Assembly (NCBI GenBank): GCA_017939755.1
Contig: JAGBAJ010000027.1
Coordinates: 1-45,676, forward strand
DNA length: 45,676 bases
Origin: Clostridia bacterium
Lineage (GTDB): Bacteria > Bacillota > Clostridia > TANB77 > CAG-508
Direction: 5' to 3'
Shown: one piece after another, positions 16,031 to 23,778 of the stretch
Numbering within the stretch: position 1 is the stretch's first letter
Layout: each line of letters begins with the position of its first letter
Made by a program: the position numbers and the translations under genes
The notes under the pieces: generated by a model
The model's input: the letters and a program-made list of their open reading frames with translations, nothing else
The model's database searches: none
What the model was told of the DNA's origin: nothing

Positions 16031-16279
16031 TTATTTTGCCTCCTTAGCCTCTGCTTGCATTTTAGCAACTTGTTCTTCATTTCTTCTCTTAATTTCAAGA
16101 GTTTGTTCTAGTTGCCCAATCGAAGCAGTAAGATTAACTAAAAGCCCTACCATAATTTGATACTCTTCTGCTGTTTTAAAAGAGCAGTTTTCTCCATAAC
16201 ATTCATTCCCATTATTTGCTTCTAGTTTTGATAGAATTTTTTTCTTTTCTATCTTTAACACTTCTAATGTTTCTTCCAT
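16031..16279 (-). CDS. Small coiled-coil protein, 82 aa
   Basis: Helical, Glu/Lys-rich with heptad spacing over most of its length and one small Cys-containing break ('ECYGENCSF'). The ATG at 16279 has GGAGG upstream and is preferred over a start at 16315. Unknown function. Confidence 0.7.
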   Translation of the reverse strand: MEETLEVLKIEKKKILSKLEANNGNECYGENCSFKTAEEYQIMVGLLVNLTASIGQLEQTLEIKRRNEEQVAKMQAEAKEAK

Positions 16280-16337
16280 AGCGAAACCTCCTTCTATAAA
16301 AATTTTGATAGGCACAAGAAGCCGAAGACCAACCTAT

Positions 16338-16549
16338 CTATTCTTTTGTTGGGCTAGTTTTAGCTTTAAGAGCTTCGCGCTTAAGATATATGTTCGCGCG
16401 ATTATGGCGATTACAATTATTTGTAATAGTAATATATCTACTTCCCCAACCTTGTTTTTCAGAACGCCGTTCAGCAAAATGTTTATGTCCCCCACATTGC
16501 TATTGCATTTATGAAGACGTCTTTGTTTTCTATAACCAAACCCATATTT
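16338..16549 (-). pseudogene. Possible frameshifted zinc-finger gene remnant
   Basis: No intact frame with a ribosome site fills 16280-16555. Two adjacent frames carry gene-like codon use: an upstream piece 'KYGFGYRKQRRLHKCNSN' and, one base out of register, a downstream piece starting 'CGGHKHFAERRSEKQGWG' and ending in 'KAKTSPTKE'. Joined, they give C-x3-C and a second Cys pair, as in small phage zinc proteins. No proper start codon is visible. It could be a decayed gene, or an assembly error. Confidence 0.4.
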
Positions 16550-16555
16550 TCACAT

Positions 16556-16975
16556 TCAGAAATTATACCGACTTAAATAATGCGAAAATTCTTCTCTATT
16601 ATAGTTAGAACTTCCGATAAATATTTGAAGCTGTGTGCCAATTTTACCATTAATAGTTACATCTCCAAGGATTTTACCATGTTCTAACAAATCCAATATC
16701 CTTTGAGCTTCCCCTGGTTTAACAATTAAATATGTGGCAACTCCATAACGCTCTAGCATTAAATCGTATATTTCATCTCGTGAAGACTTAACGGATTTAG
16801 CAATTCTATCTATAAGAGTCCAAGATAGTGCGTTTGCATCTAAACCTCTTTTTTTTGTTTTCTTTTGTACACAAACTTCATACTCTCTAAAATCGCCAGA
16901 CAAAGCACTATCTAGCTCTGCTATAATATTTGTGTTATTTATGTCAACTATTTTCCCTTTAATCTTCTTGCTCAT
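16556..16975 (-). CDS. NinB-like recombination accessory protein (tentative)
   Basis: 139 aa. The segment 'KKRGLDANALSWTLIDRIA' followed by 'EIYDLMLERYG' matches a common Firmicutes phage family related by position and pattern to NinB/Orf recombination mediators. This rests on motif memory only. It lies in the recombination cluster and overlaps the upstream gene by 17 bases. Confidence 0.62.
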   Translation of the reverse strand: MSKKIKGKIVDINNTNIIAELDSALSGDFREYEVCVQKKTKKRGLDANALSWTLIDRIAKSVKSSRDEIYDLMLERYGVATYLIVKPGEAQRILDLLEHGKILGDVTINGKIGTQLQIFIGSSNYNREEFSHYLSRYNF

Positions 16976-17300
16976 ATTCTAATATATCATCACTATCCTC
17001 ATCAATATCATCCTCTTCCAAAGGACGGAAGGCATTAACTTTATCTAGTTTAGCAGCATCTCTACCCCAAGGGGTGTTCACTCCCATATGATAACCCTTT
17101 ATTTCTAGTTTCTCTAATGCAATAGATTTAAAGTAGTTTTTTACCATAGCCTCTTGCTGTCTTCTTTCTGTTGAAAAGTTCAAGACGCCATTTTCTATAA
17201 TAAAATCGGTCATTTCCTTAACCATTTGTCTTAAAAACATATTATCTTGTGCCATTGATACGGCTAGCGAAACAAATTTTTTATCGCTTTTTACTCCCAA
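16959..17300 (-). CDS. Hypothetical protein, first gene behind 17.3-kb promoter
   Basis: 113 aa, helical N-terminal two thirds, then a strongly acidic tail (EEDDIDEDSDDILEYEQED). Start TTG with GAGAGGTG 7 bases upstream. Unrecognised. It leads the recombination-gene operon behind a dyad-bearing promoter, so it may be expressed early in that phase. Confidence 0.7.
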   Translation of the reverse strand: MGVKSDKKFVSLAVSMAQDNMFLRQMVKEMTDFIIENGVLNFSTERRQQEAMVKNYFKSIALEKLEIKGYHMGVNTPWGRDAAKLDKVNAFRPLEEDDIDEDSDDILEYEQED

Positions 17301-17314
17301 ATATTATCACCTCT

Positions 17315-17355
17315 CTGACAATTATGATTATACCATAATTATCAGAAATTGTCAA
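17315..17355 (-). promoter_or_regulatory. Promoter with operator-like dyad, recombination operon
   Basis: -35 TTGACA (17350-17355), 17-base spacer, -10 TATAAT (17327-17332), reading leftward. CTGATAATTATG and CATAATTGTCAG (17315-17345) form a 12-base inverted repeat with one mismatch centred on the -10. A repressor bound here would block polymerase. Confidence 0.85.
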
Positions 17356-17704
17356 GACTTTCCAAACATTCTTCAAACATTTTTAATGCCTTTTGTGGAG
17401 AAATTTCCTGATTAATTGTAGTATCCCTACCTAAATATTTATACCAAGAAATTTCCACATCTTTCCATTTAAAATTATAAGGCTGTTCATATTCATCGTT
17501 CCAGCTATAAGCTTCAACTTTAAAAATATCGTTTTCAAATTTCGCAGCAGTATTAGAAAACGGAGAATCCATTTCCTCCTTAAATTTATCTTTGTATAAA
17601 GCACATAAGATTGCGCTTAAACCTTCCAATAAACTAACTACATATCTTGGGCACTCAAATACCTGGTTTTTGTTTGTATTAAATAATAAGTTTCCCAATT
17701 CCAC
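17342..17704 (-). CDS. Hypothetical phage protein, 120 aa
   Basis: Starts with GTG in a TAGTG overlap with the upstream stop. Opening 'LGNLLFNTNK' followed by a Pro-Arg and mixed alpha/beta pattern; a similar 'GNL(I/L)F' opening is common among phage proteins of unknown role. Its end overlaps the promoter at 17.3 kb. Confidence 0.68.
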   Translation of the reverse strand: MELGNLLFNTNKNQVFECPRYVVSLLEGLSAILCALYKDKFKEEMDSPFSNTAAKFENDIFKVEAYSWNDEYEQPYNFKWKDVEISWYKYLGRDTTINQEISPQKALKMFEECLESLDNF

Positions 17705-17880
17705 TATTCATCAATCCCCAATCTGTGTTTTAAACATTTAATATCGTTTTCTATAATCTCAATTTTTTCTTGGCAATAACGCCTAGACACCTTTTGTTGC
17801 ATTCCTTCATAGTACAATGCACCAGCATTGTCATAAATTGTATAAATACAATCTTTAATACCGCTATTATTTTCTATCAT
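17704..17880 (-). CDS. Small protein, 58 aa
   Basis: Begins MIENNSGIKDCIYTIY and ends in a charged helix (KIEIIENDIKCLKHRLG). AAAGGAAG lies before the ATG, and the stop codon overlaps the next GTG start. Helical, unknown function. Too short to be picked up by length filters, but spacing and coupling support it. Confidence 0.7.
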   Translation of the reverse strand: MIENNSGIKDCIYTIYDNAGALYYEGMQQKVSRRYCQEKIEIIENDIKCLKHRLGIDE

Positions 17881-17905
17881 AACTATTTTCTTCCTTTCTA
17901 TAACT

Positions 17906-18445
17906 CTAATGCTCTGAATCGTTTTTTAATTCGCATATTTTCTGATAAATTCCTTTTATTGTTTCTGAATCTAAGAAATAATCAGCATAATCAGTACAAT
18001 AATTATTTTGCTTGTCATAAAAAATTGCGTAAACATGTAATAATAATTGTTTTTTGTCAAAAAATAAAGTTACAATTCTATAATCTTTACCAGTAATAGG
18101 TTCTTCCTTTCTTTGAAACATCGTAAAAGATAAGTCGTCTTCTACTTTCTCAAACCCATTTTCTGCTAGTATTTTATCTCCTTCGGTTTTTATTTCGCTA
18201 TTCTTATATTTTTTAGTCCATTTATGCAATTCTGTATATGGCTCTATTCCATGTCTAACACAATGTTCATTCATTTCTTTATGAAATTTAATGTATTCTC
18301 TACAAGTTAAACATATACCATAACTGTCATAATAATTAATTTCGTTTTGGTTCTTCTCATATTTAGTACCAACTAATATAGCTTCGCCACAAATAGCACA
18401 TTGATGCCTAGATCTTGCTTTTGAAATGGTTTTAATCCAACCCAT
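17906..18445 (-). CDS. Zinc-finger protein, 179 aa
   Basis: N-terminal treble-clef-like zinc site: 'RSRHQCAICGEAILVGTKY' then C-x2-C in 'GICLTCREY', as in HNH-related or DUF-type phage proteins. No HNH catalytic core is visible. The rest is mixed alpha/beta and unrecognised. It overlaps the next upstream gene by 1 base. Confidence 0.7.
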   Translation of the reverse strand: MGWIKTISKARSRHQCAICGEAILVGTKYEKNQNEINYYDSYGICLTCREYIKFHKEMNEHCVRHGIEPYTELHKWTKKYKNSEIKTEGDKILAENGFEKVEDDLSFTMFQRKEEPITGKDYRIVTLFFDKKQLLLHVYAIFYDKQNNYCTDYADYFLDSETIKGIYQKICELKNDSEH

Positions 18446-18804
18446 TAGTTCCTCCTTTCAAGCCAAAATATTCTTCTTAGACTATCCCTATATTCAAATT
18501 TGTCTGAACATTGAGGGCATATTGTATCATTATGGTAAGGATAAAGCATACGACCACAACAGTCACAGCAAACACCATCTGAAAAACTATCTGCAAATCT
18601 TTTAGATTTTCTCTCTTGATTATTACCTTGATATATTACCCCTTTATCATAAGAAAGTTTTTCTATAAGATTTTGATGTCTAACCATTAAATCTAGGTTA
18701 GAGTTATTATAAGAGAAGTCGTTTAAAACTTCTCTCAGTTTTCTTTTCCTCTTGGTTGTCGCTATAAAATCTCTATTTTCTGTTAAATCAACACTAGTCT
18801 TCAA
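18445..18804 (-). CDS. Zinc-ribbon protein, 119 aa
   Basis: C-terminal zinc ribbon CCDCCGRMLYPYHNDTICPQC: two C-x2-C knuckles about 12 residues apart. The N-terminus is basic (TTKRKRKLRE), consistent with nucleic-acid binding. Coupled to the neighbouring genes on both sides. Confidence 0.7.
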   Translation of the reverse strand: MKTSVDLTENRDFIATTKRKRKLREVLNDFSYNNSNLDLMVRHQNLIEKLSYDKGVIYQGNNQERKSKRFADSFSDGVCCDCCGRMLYPYHNDTICPQCSDKFEYRDSLRRIFWLERRN

Positions 18805-19567
18805 TTCCTATCCACCTCTTTAAAGTGTATAATATGTTTACTTTTTTCTTCTTAGCTTTTATTGGGGTTTCTTTTTCTCTAAAATCTTTGCATAAATTTT
18901 CTAGCTGCATTAGAATTTCATCTTTATTAACTGGAACTTCGGCGGTATGTATTTTTTCTCTTCCTGCTTCTCTTAGAAACTTATCCAATGTTAGGTCACA
19001 ATATTCATCTTCCCAATCGCCCAAGTAATAAAACCTATCGTTAACCAAAGATGCAAGCCCTAAATTATTTCTAATTTCTTGAAATGTACCAAATAGAATA
19101 GGATCTTTCCTTCTTCTATCCTCTTCTACTTGTTTTTCTACTTTACCAGTGTAATCCGTAAAAACAATATACATACGGTCAAAAATGTCTTTTGTTTTAC
19201 CAACAACCTCTACAATTTCATCTGGAATGTCACGTGGATAGTTTTCTATCTCTATAATCTTAACAACATCACTAGCAATATTATCAATGTAATCTTCAAT
19301 ATCATCTCTATAAACATACTTATCAATTCCCATATCTATAAGTTGTTTTTCTTTTTCCACACAATCAACCAAAAACTTTATTTTATCTAAAATTTTCATT
19401 TGACCAGTAGTTTTATATTTATCCACCAAAGCTAAACATCCTTCATAGAAGTCATTTAATTCTTGTTTGTTGATTTTCTTGATTTTCTTTTTAACATAAT
19501 CAAAATACTCTTGTGGATCTAAATCGGCAACTGTTTCTTTATAATCTATGAATTCTTCTGGTTCCAT
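18794..19567 (-). CDS. Hypothetical acidic helical protein, 257 aa
   Basis: Unrecognised. Predicted mostly helical and acidic, with a basic patch near the C-terminus (KAKKKKVNILYTLKRW). GAGG ribosome site before the ATG. It overlaps the neighbouring small cysteine-rich gene (19546-19725) by 22 bases. Confidence 0.7.
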   Translation of the reverse strand: MEPEEFIDYKETVADLDPQEYFDYVKKKIKKINKQELNDFYEGCLALVDKYKTTGQMKILDKIKFLVDCVEKEKQLIDMGIDKYVYRDDIEDYIDNIASDVVKIIEIENYPRDIPDEIVEVVGKTKDIFDRMYIVFTDYTGKVEKQVEEDRRRKDPILFGTFQEIRNNLGLASLVNDRFYYLGDWEDEYCDLTLDKFLREAGREKIHTAEVPVNKDEILMQLENLCKDFREKETPIKAKKKKVNILYTLKRWIGIED

Positions 19568-19725
19568 GATTTCGCCCTCCTCTCACTTGCTAATCTATAA
19601 TCATCTGCAATTTGTTGATGTGTTTTATAAAATTTGCACTCTTCCTTACAGCAAAACAGTTCAGTTAAAGCTGTGCAAACTCTTTTCTCTTCATTATATG
19701 CAAAACAATCATTTTTTATTTTCAT
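19546..19725 (-). CDS. Small cysteine-rich protein, 59 aa
   Basis: MKIKNDCFAYNEEKRVCTAL with later 'FCCKEECKFYKT': Cys at 7, 17, 25, 26 and 30. This C-x9-C-x7-CC-x3-C pattern recurs in many clostridial phage genomes and probably binds a metal. GGAGG ribosome site overlaps the ATPase stop region. Function unknown. Confidence 0.75.
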   Translation of the reverse strand: MKIKNDCFAYNEEKRVCTALTELFCCKEECKFYKTHQQIADDYRLASERRAKSWNQKNS

Positions 19726-20332
19726 TCTTTTCCCTCCTACCTAAATAAAATTCTCTAAACTTGTAATAATCTTCAAATTGTATATGTTTACCAGTTGATA
19801 CATCTACACAGTCTTGATTTTCACAAAATTCAAAATTGTTTGCTGCCAATATAATATAGCATTCTAAACCATTTTTATTACAATCTTCTAAAACCAAATC
19901 AAATAAATCCTTTTTTAGTGTCTTTATATAATCAATAGAAATACCACTGTCTAATCCGTCCAGTAAAATAATTACCTTCTGTTTGCCATCTTTATTTTCT
20001 AAACGCTCTCTCACATAACCGCCTAAACGTGGCACGGCATCCTCAAAGTTGTTTCTAATGTTTTGTCCTTCTGAAGAACCCATATTTCTACACATTTTAT
20101 CAAAATCACCATAAAAACTAAATTTGCTTAATGCGTTTCTCTCACTATCGTCGTTATCATAATAAAATATATTTTTTTCTCCTAATGCCTCTTTAAGCTC
20201 GTGTAATAATGTAGATTTTCCAGCACCATTTTTTCCAATTAAGCAAGTAACACCTTGATTAAAAGAGAATGTTTTAACTTTATGTAATCCATACCAGTCA
20301 GAAATTTTTACTTCTAATTTATTACTTGTCAT
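19709..20332 (-). CDS. ABC-type ATPase (small, soluble)
   Basis: 207 aa with Walker A GKNGAGKST (33-41), an ABC-signature-like SSEGQ (86-90) and Walker B VIILLDGLD (Asp125), then a Ser/Asn-rich sensor strand 'ILAANNFEF'. It lacks the long coiled coil of SMC/RecN and has no membrane segment. Only about 45 residues separate Walker A and signature, so the helical subdomain is minimal. Neighbours are a tiny membrane protein and an SPFH protein, which may be partners. Confidence 0.8.
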   Translation of the reverse strand: MTSNKLEVKISDWYGLHKVKTFSFNQGVTCLIGKNGAGKSTLLHELKEALGEKNIFYYDNDDSERNALSKFSFYGDFDKMCRNMGSSEGQNIRNNFEDAVPRLGGYVRERLENKDGKQKVIILLDGLDSGISIDYIKTLKKDLFDLVLEDCNKNGLECYIILAANNFEFCENQDCVDVSTGKHIQFEDYYKFREFYLGRREKNENKK

Positions 20333-20477
20333 TATTTTTCAACACCTTTCCACATTCTTCACACACATAATTATGTTTATTATTATTACATTCCGGTTTT
20401 TTAATTAGCGGGCAATTCATTAAAAGGGCAAATGTTATTATTGCTATTATTAAAACATTTTTTATATCTTCTTTCAT
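20322..20477 (-). CDS. Tiny membrane protein with C-terminal zinc knuckle, 51 aa
   Basis: One hydrophobic segment (VLIIAIITFALLM, residues 8-20) followed by a short tail with Cys at 22, 30, 39 and 42 (CEECG). GGAGA ribosome site. It sits between the SPFH protein and the ABC-type ATPase, overlapping the latter by 11 bases, so it could tether the ATPase to the membrane. This is inference. Confidence 0.7.
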   Translation of the reverse strand: MKEDIKNVLIIAIITFALLMNCPLIKKPECNNNKHNYVCEECGKVLKNNDK

Positions 20478-20478
20478 T

Positions 20479-21264
20479 TTAATCTCCTATATCAATCATT
20501 GGGATACTTTCTCCTAATGTAGTTGTAGGTAACTGACCGTTCCATTTTTCAATCCATTTAGCTTGATTTTCAATACGTCTAAGATCTAATAAATCTGTTG
20601 TTATTTCTTGTTTCTGTACTTTTAATGCTTCTGCCTCTGCTTGTGCCTCAACGATTTTTTTCTCTGCTTCAATTTTAGCCTTTTCCAATTCTTGTTCTGC
20701 CTTTTTTGCTTCTTGTTCTGCCACTTGCTTTGCTTCTATTGCATTGTTATATGCTTGTGAGAAATCTAAATTAATAATACTTATACTTTCTATTACAATA
20801 CCTTTTGTTTCTAACTTTTCTATAAGTGCAGTTTGTAAATCGTGTGCCACTTCTGTCCTTTTTGTAATTAATTCTTCTGCAGTATATTGTGCAAGAGAAG
20901 TTTTCATAGCTTCTTGAACTGCTGGTCTAACTAAAATTGTTTCATAACTCATACCAACTGTTTTGTATAGTGTAAAAGCTTGTTCTTGATTTACTCTGTA
21001 ATTAACAGCAATAGAGGTAGATACTGTTTGCAAATCCTTTGAAGCTGCTTCTCCTTCAATATCAACCCTTTGTGTTCTGCAGTCCATCTTTTTTATACTT
21101 TCAATAATTGGTAATTTGAAATTCAAACCTTCTGTTATGTAATTATCCTGAACCGCACCAAATCTAACCTTAATTCCTACATGCCCTGTTGGAACTGTGC
21201 TAATGCTTAAAACAAATAAAAATACTAAAACTCCTATTATTATTCCTATAACTGTGTTTTTCAT
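20479..21264 (-). CDS. SPFH/Band-7 (prohibitin-like) membrane protein
   Basis: 261 aa. An N-terminal membrane anchor (residues 5-24), then a prohibitin-type SPFH domain ('GHVGIKVRFGAVQ', 'GLNFKLPIIE', 'RTQRVDI') to about residue 180, then a long Ala/Glu/Lys coiled coil (about 180-225). Bacterial HflC/HflK and prohibitins form membrane rings that control FtsH or organise membrane domains. Phage versions occur in large gut phages, with unproven roles. GGAGG ribosome site. Confidence 0.9.
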   Translation of the reverse strand: MKNTVIGIIIGVLVFLFVLSISTVPTGHVGIKVRFGAVQDNYITEGLNFKLPIIESIKKMDCRTQRVDIEGEAASKDLQTVSTSIAVNYRVNQEQAFTLYKTVGMSYETILVRPAVQEAMKTSLAQYTAEELITKRTEVAHDLQTALIEKLETKGIVIESISIINLDFSQAYNNAIEAKQVAEQEAKKAEQELEKAKIEAEKKIVEAQAEAEALKVQKQEITTDLLDLRRIENQAKWIEKWNGQLPTTTLGESIPMIDIGD

Positions 21265-21274
21265 AAAATCCTCC

Positions 21275-21508
21275 TTAATTATTTAACCATTCTTTATATG
21301 TGTTTTGAGCCAATTTTGCTGCTTTCAAAGCTTCTCTATATGTATAATATACATTTGTTTTAGATAGTGGGCAAATCGCATCTTCACATTCTTTGAAATG
21401 CACAATGCCCAAAAACATTTTATCATTAATTTCTTTAATAATATGTGCTGTGCGTATTCTTAATCTGCCATCCCAAAATGCTCCGCTAATACAATATACT
21501 TTTTTCAT
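21275..21508 (-). CDS. Hypothetical protein, 77 aa
   Basis: Begins MKKVYCISGAFWDGR with a beta-rich N-terminus and a helical end. The ATG at 21508 has GGGAGAG upstream and is preferred over the start at 21556. Unrecognised. Confidence 0.68.
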   Translation of the reverse strand: MKKVYCISGAFWDGRLRIRTAHIIKEINDKMFLGIVHFKECEDAICPLSKTNVYYTYREALKAAKLAQNTYKEWLNN

Positions 21509-21510
21509 AT

Positions 21511-21996
21511 TTAATCTCTCCCTACTCCTCTTATATTCCACTCCGCTATATTCCATTTCTTTTTCTTGTCATATATATCATCTAGTTTTTCTTGATGCGA
21601 AATCATATCATATGCAAACTTATCTGGATTTTCTGGCATTTCACGAATTAAAATATCTAAAATTTGAATTTTACATTTTACTTCTCTTCTAACCGTTATA
21701 AGTTTTAATCTTTCTAATCCATTTTCTTCTAATATCTTCTTGCTAACCTCTTTATGGCTTTCTAATTGATGATCTAATAATACCTTTTGTTTTTCGATTT
21801 CTCCAAGTTGCGTCCTTAATTTTTTAAGTTCCTCGACAATTTGAAATCTTACTGCACCAAGAGATTTAGCGAGCTCTCTAACAGTGGTTACATCTCCAGT
21901 TTTTACGTCTGCTTTTCTAAATATAATATCATTAGATTGTTCCGTTGTCGGAATAATGTCCTTTTTTATTTTTTTGTTTTTCTTTAAATCTTTCAA
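21511..21996 (-). CDS. Coiled-coil part of a split zinc-finger/coiled-coil gene
   Basis: 'VRELAKSLGAVRFQIVEEL' and the C-terminal 'REMPENPDKFAYDM' parallel the second half of the protein at 28359-29003. This frame has only a TTG start at 21996 without a ribosome site, and it overlaps the preceding zinc-finger frame by 65 bases across a run of seven A. A +1 shift joins the two into one protein like its paralogue. Likely expressed by frameshifting or slippage, or split by an indel. Confidence 0.72.
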   Translation of the reverse strand: MKDLKKNKKIKKDIIPTTEQSNDIIFRKADVKTGDVTTVRELAKSLGAVRFQIVEELKKLRTQLGEIEKQKVLLDHQLESHKEVSKKILEENGLERLKLITVRREVKCKIQILDILIREMPENPDKFAYDMISHQEKLDDIYDKKKKWNIAEWNIRGVGRD

Positions 21997-22153
21997 CAGA
22001 TTTTTTATAACCTTCTTTTTTACATTCTTCCGAACAATATTTAGAACGAATTGTATAAGCTATAAATTCATTCCCACAAATTTCACAGTTCTTTTTGATA
22101 TTTCTCCCACATTTTTCCAATACTTTTGCACTACCTACATCACATTTTTCCAT
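21932..22153 (-). CDS. Zinc-finger part of a split gene
   Basis: 73 aa with CEICGNEF...YCSEECKKEGYKKS, a zinc finger like that at the start of the 28359-29003 protein. The ATG at 22153 has GGGGG upstream, overlapping the dut stop. The frame ends in an A-rich stretch where the coiled-coil frame continues one base over. Confidence 0.75.
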   Translation of the reverse strand: MEKCDVGSAKVLEKCGRNIKKNCEICGNEFIAYTIRSKYCSEECKKEGYKKSVERFKEKQKNKKGHYSDNGTI

Positions 22154-22157
22154 AATT

Positions 22158-22664
22158 TCATACCCCCGTACTTCCAAATCCACCAGAGCGTTCTCCGTTG
22201 GCTTCATCATCATCTGTAATTAAAAATTTTTCAAATACACCTTGTCCTATTTTTTCTCCTTTTTCAATTGTTATGTCAAAAGGGAATAAATTATAGAACG
22301 CAAACATAATCTCTCCATCGTTGTCTGGATTGTTATAATAATCACTATCTACAACACCAACTCCGTTTGCCAATATTAAACCTCTTTTTATTGGATTAGA
22401 ACTTCTGTTATAAAGTTTTAAAACTTCGTCTTTTTCAAAACACGCCTTAATTCCAGTTTTTATTAAGGTTGGTTTTATCTTAGTGTCCGTGTTAGCCACC
22501 AACAGTCCCCCAATAAAAAGTCCGGCTATTTGTTTCCATATTGAAGGCACACATACTGTTTCTGTTGCTAAAAAATCATATCCTGCGCTAGCGCTTGTAC
22601 TTCTTTTTGGCTTTTTCACAATTGTCGGATTATCAATCCTATGCACTATTTCAAATCTTCTCAT
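22158..22664 (-). CDS. dut: dUTP diphosphatase (trimeric dUTPase)
   Basis: Hydrolyses dUTP to dUMP, keeping uracil out of DNA and feeding dTMP synthesis. All five motifs are visible: 1 'SASAGYD', 2 'NRSSNPIKRG', 3 'GVVDSDY', 4 'GEKIGQGVFEK', 5 'RSGGFGSTG' at the C-terminus, which closes over the site. 168 aa, with a short insert around residues 42-58 before motif 2. GGAGG-type ribosome site. Part of the phage nucleotide-metabolism set with NrdD/G and dNMP kinase. Confidence 0.95.
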   Translation of the reverse strand: MRRFEIVHRIDNPTIVKKPKRSTSASAGYDFLATETVCVPSIWKQIAGLFIGGLLVANTDTKIKPTLIKTGIKACFEKDEVLKLYNRSSNPIKRGLILANGVGVVDSDYYNNPDNDGEIMFAFYNLFPFDITIEKGEKIGQGVFEKFLITDDDEANGERSGGFGSTGV

Positions 22665-22665
22665 A

Positions 22666-23109
22666 TTAATCCTCCTCTTTAAATTTATTAAACCTTTGTA
22701 ATAAATGTAAACATAAACTCATATATTCTTCTACCTGTGAATCGGTAGGTAATGCCTCATCGTCCCATTCTAAAATTGATAATAAAGTATCACAACCTGA
22801 ACAAGAACCATAATAGTTATGTGTGTAATAATAATCTTCTACTCCTGGTTGGTAAGTGTCTGCGTGAAATATAAACAATTGCATTCCTTGATAATCTCCG
22901 TGGTCTAAAACAACCATATCTTCGATGTTTAGTTCATTCCAAACACCATCGTCATATTGAGTTTCTCTTATATAAGGATTAATAACTATTCTTACAAGTT
23001 GTTGAACAATTTTTTCATATGTATCATATTCTTTCTGTTTGTTGGTTTTAAAAAATTCTTGTAGGTTTTCTTTACCAATATCCCAAGCTTTTACAAATTT
23101 GTTTATCAT
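22666..23109 (-). CDS. Hypothetical phage protein, 147 aa
   Basis: Contains 'THNYYGSCSGCDTLLSIL', a block I recall from many phage proteins of unknown function. Acidic overall. Stops 2 bases before dut. Confidence 0.7.
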   Translation of the reverse strand: MINKFVKAWDIGKENLQEFFKTNKQKEYDTYEKIVQQLVRIVINPYIRETQYDDGVWNELNIEDMVVLDHGDYQGMQLFIFHADTYQPGVEDYYYTHNYYGSCSGCDTLLSILEWDDEALPTDSQVEEYMSLCLHLLQRFNKFKEED

Positions 23110-23112
23110 ATT

Positions 23113-23352
23113 TTATTTTCCTTTCATTGCATTTTTAACAACTTCTAACATTTTTTCAGACAAGAATTCCTGAATTTCTCCATAATCTATATCGTAAATA
23201 AATTCACAATCTGATAAACATTCCGTATATTCTTGTGCTAATGCTTTGTCATCAATATTTTCAATTGCCTTTTTTATTTTATTAAAAACTATTTTAGAAA
23301 TTTCTTGTTTTTGTTCTTCTGTTAATAATTCATATAACTCTCCTATATCCAT
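23113..23352 (-). CDS. Small acidic helical protein, 79 aa
   Basis: Glu/Lys-rich, predicted helical, with two Cys around residue 48. GGAG ribosome site. Unrecognised; close-packed with its neighbours. Confidence 0.65.
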   Translation of the reverse strand: MDIGELYELLTEEQKQEISKIVFNKIKKAIENIDDKALAQEYTECLSDCEFIYDIDYGEIQEFLSEKMLEVVKNAMKGK

Positions 23353-23354
23353 AT

Positions 23355-23759
23355 CTATTCTCCTTTACTTAATATAAAACATAACCATTTGTAAATTGGT
23401 TTATTATATCTTAACGTTAATCTTCTAGGAATAATATAGCGCCACCATAACATTGGTTGTAAGCTAATATGATAATTATCATCTTCTATAATTTCTTCTA
23501 ATCCTATAATATCTTCTTTTTTTACTATTCTTCTTCTTATATCGTGAATTTGATTAAAGTAAGATGTTAACCTATACTTTTTTACTTGACTGCCACTTCC
23601 AAAACCAACGGCTAAAACAACTAAATCTTCATCGCCAGTTGAGTATTTCCTTTGGTTTAAAACTTTAAGATATGCTCCATCGCCATTTATCATAGATGCT
23701 TCAAATCCAAGTTCTTCCATTCTTCTTCTATTAGCGTGGCTTCTTAACTTATAACCCAA
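23355..23759 (-). CDS. Hypothetical basic protein, 134 aa
   Basis: Arg-rich N-terminus (KLRSHANRRRMEEL) and C-terminal 'IIPRRLTLRYNKPIYKWL'. A central 'VVLAVGFGSGSQVKKYR' strand-turn-strand. Unrecognised; the basic surface may bind nucleic acid. Confidence 0.65.
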   Translation of the reverse strand: MGYKLRSHANRRRMEELGFEASMINGDGAYLKVLNQRKYSTGDEDLVVLAVGFGSGSQVKKYRLTSYFNQIHDIRRRIVKKEDIIGLEEIIEDDNYHISLQPMLWWRYIIPRRLTLRYNKPIYKWLCFILSKGE

Positions 23760-23778
23760 TTTACCTACCTCCTTATTT

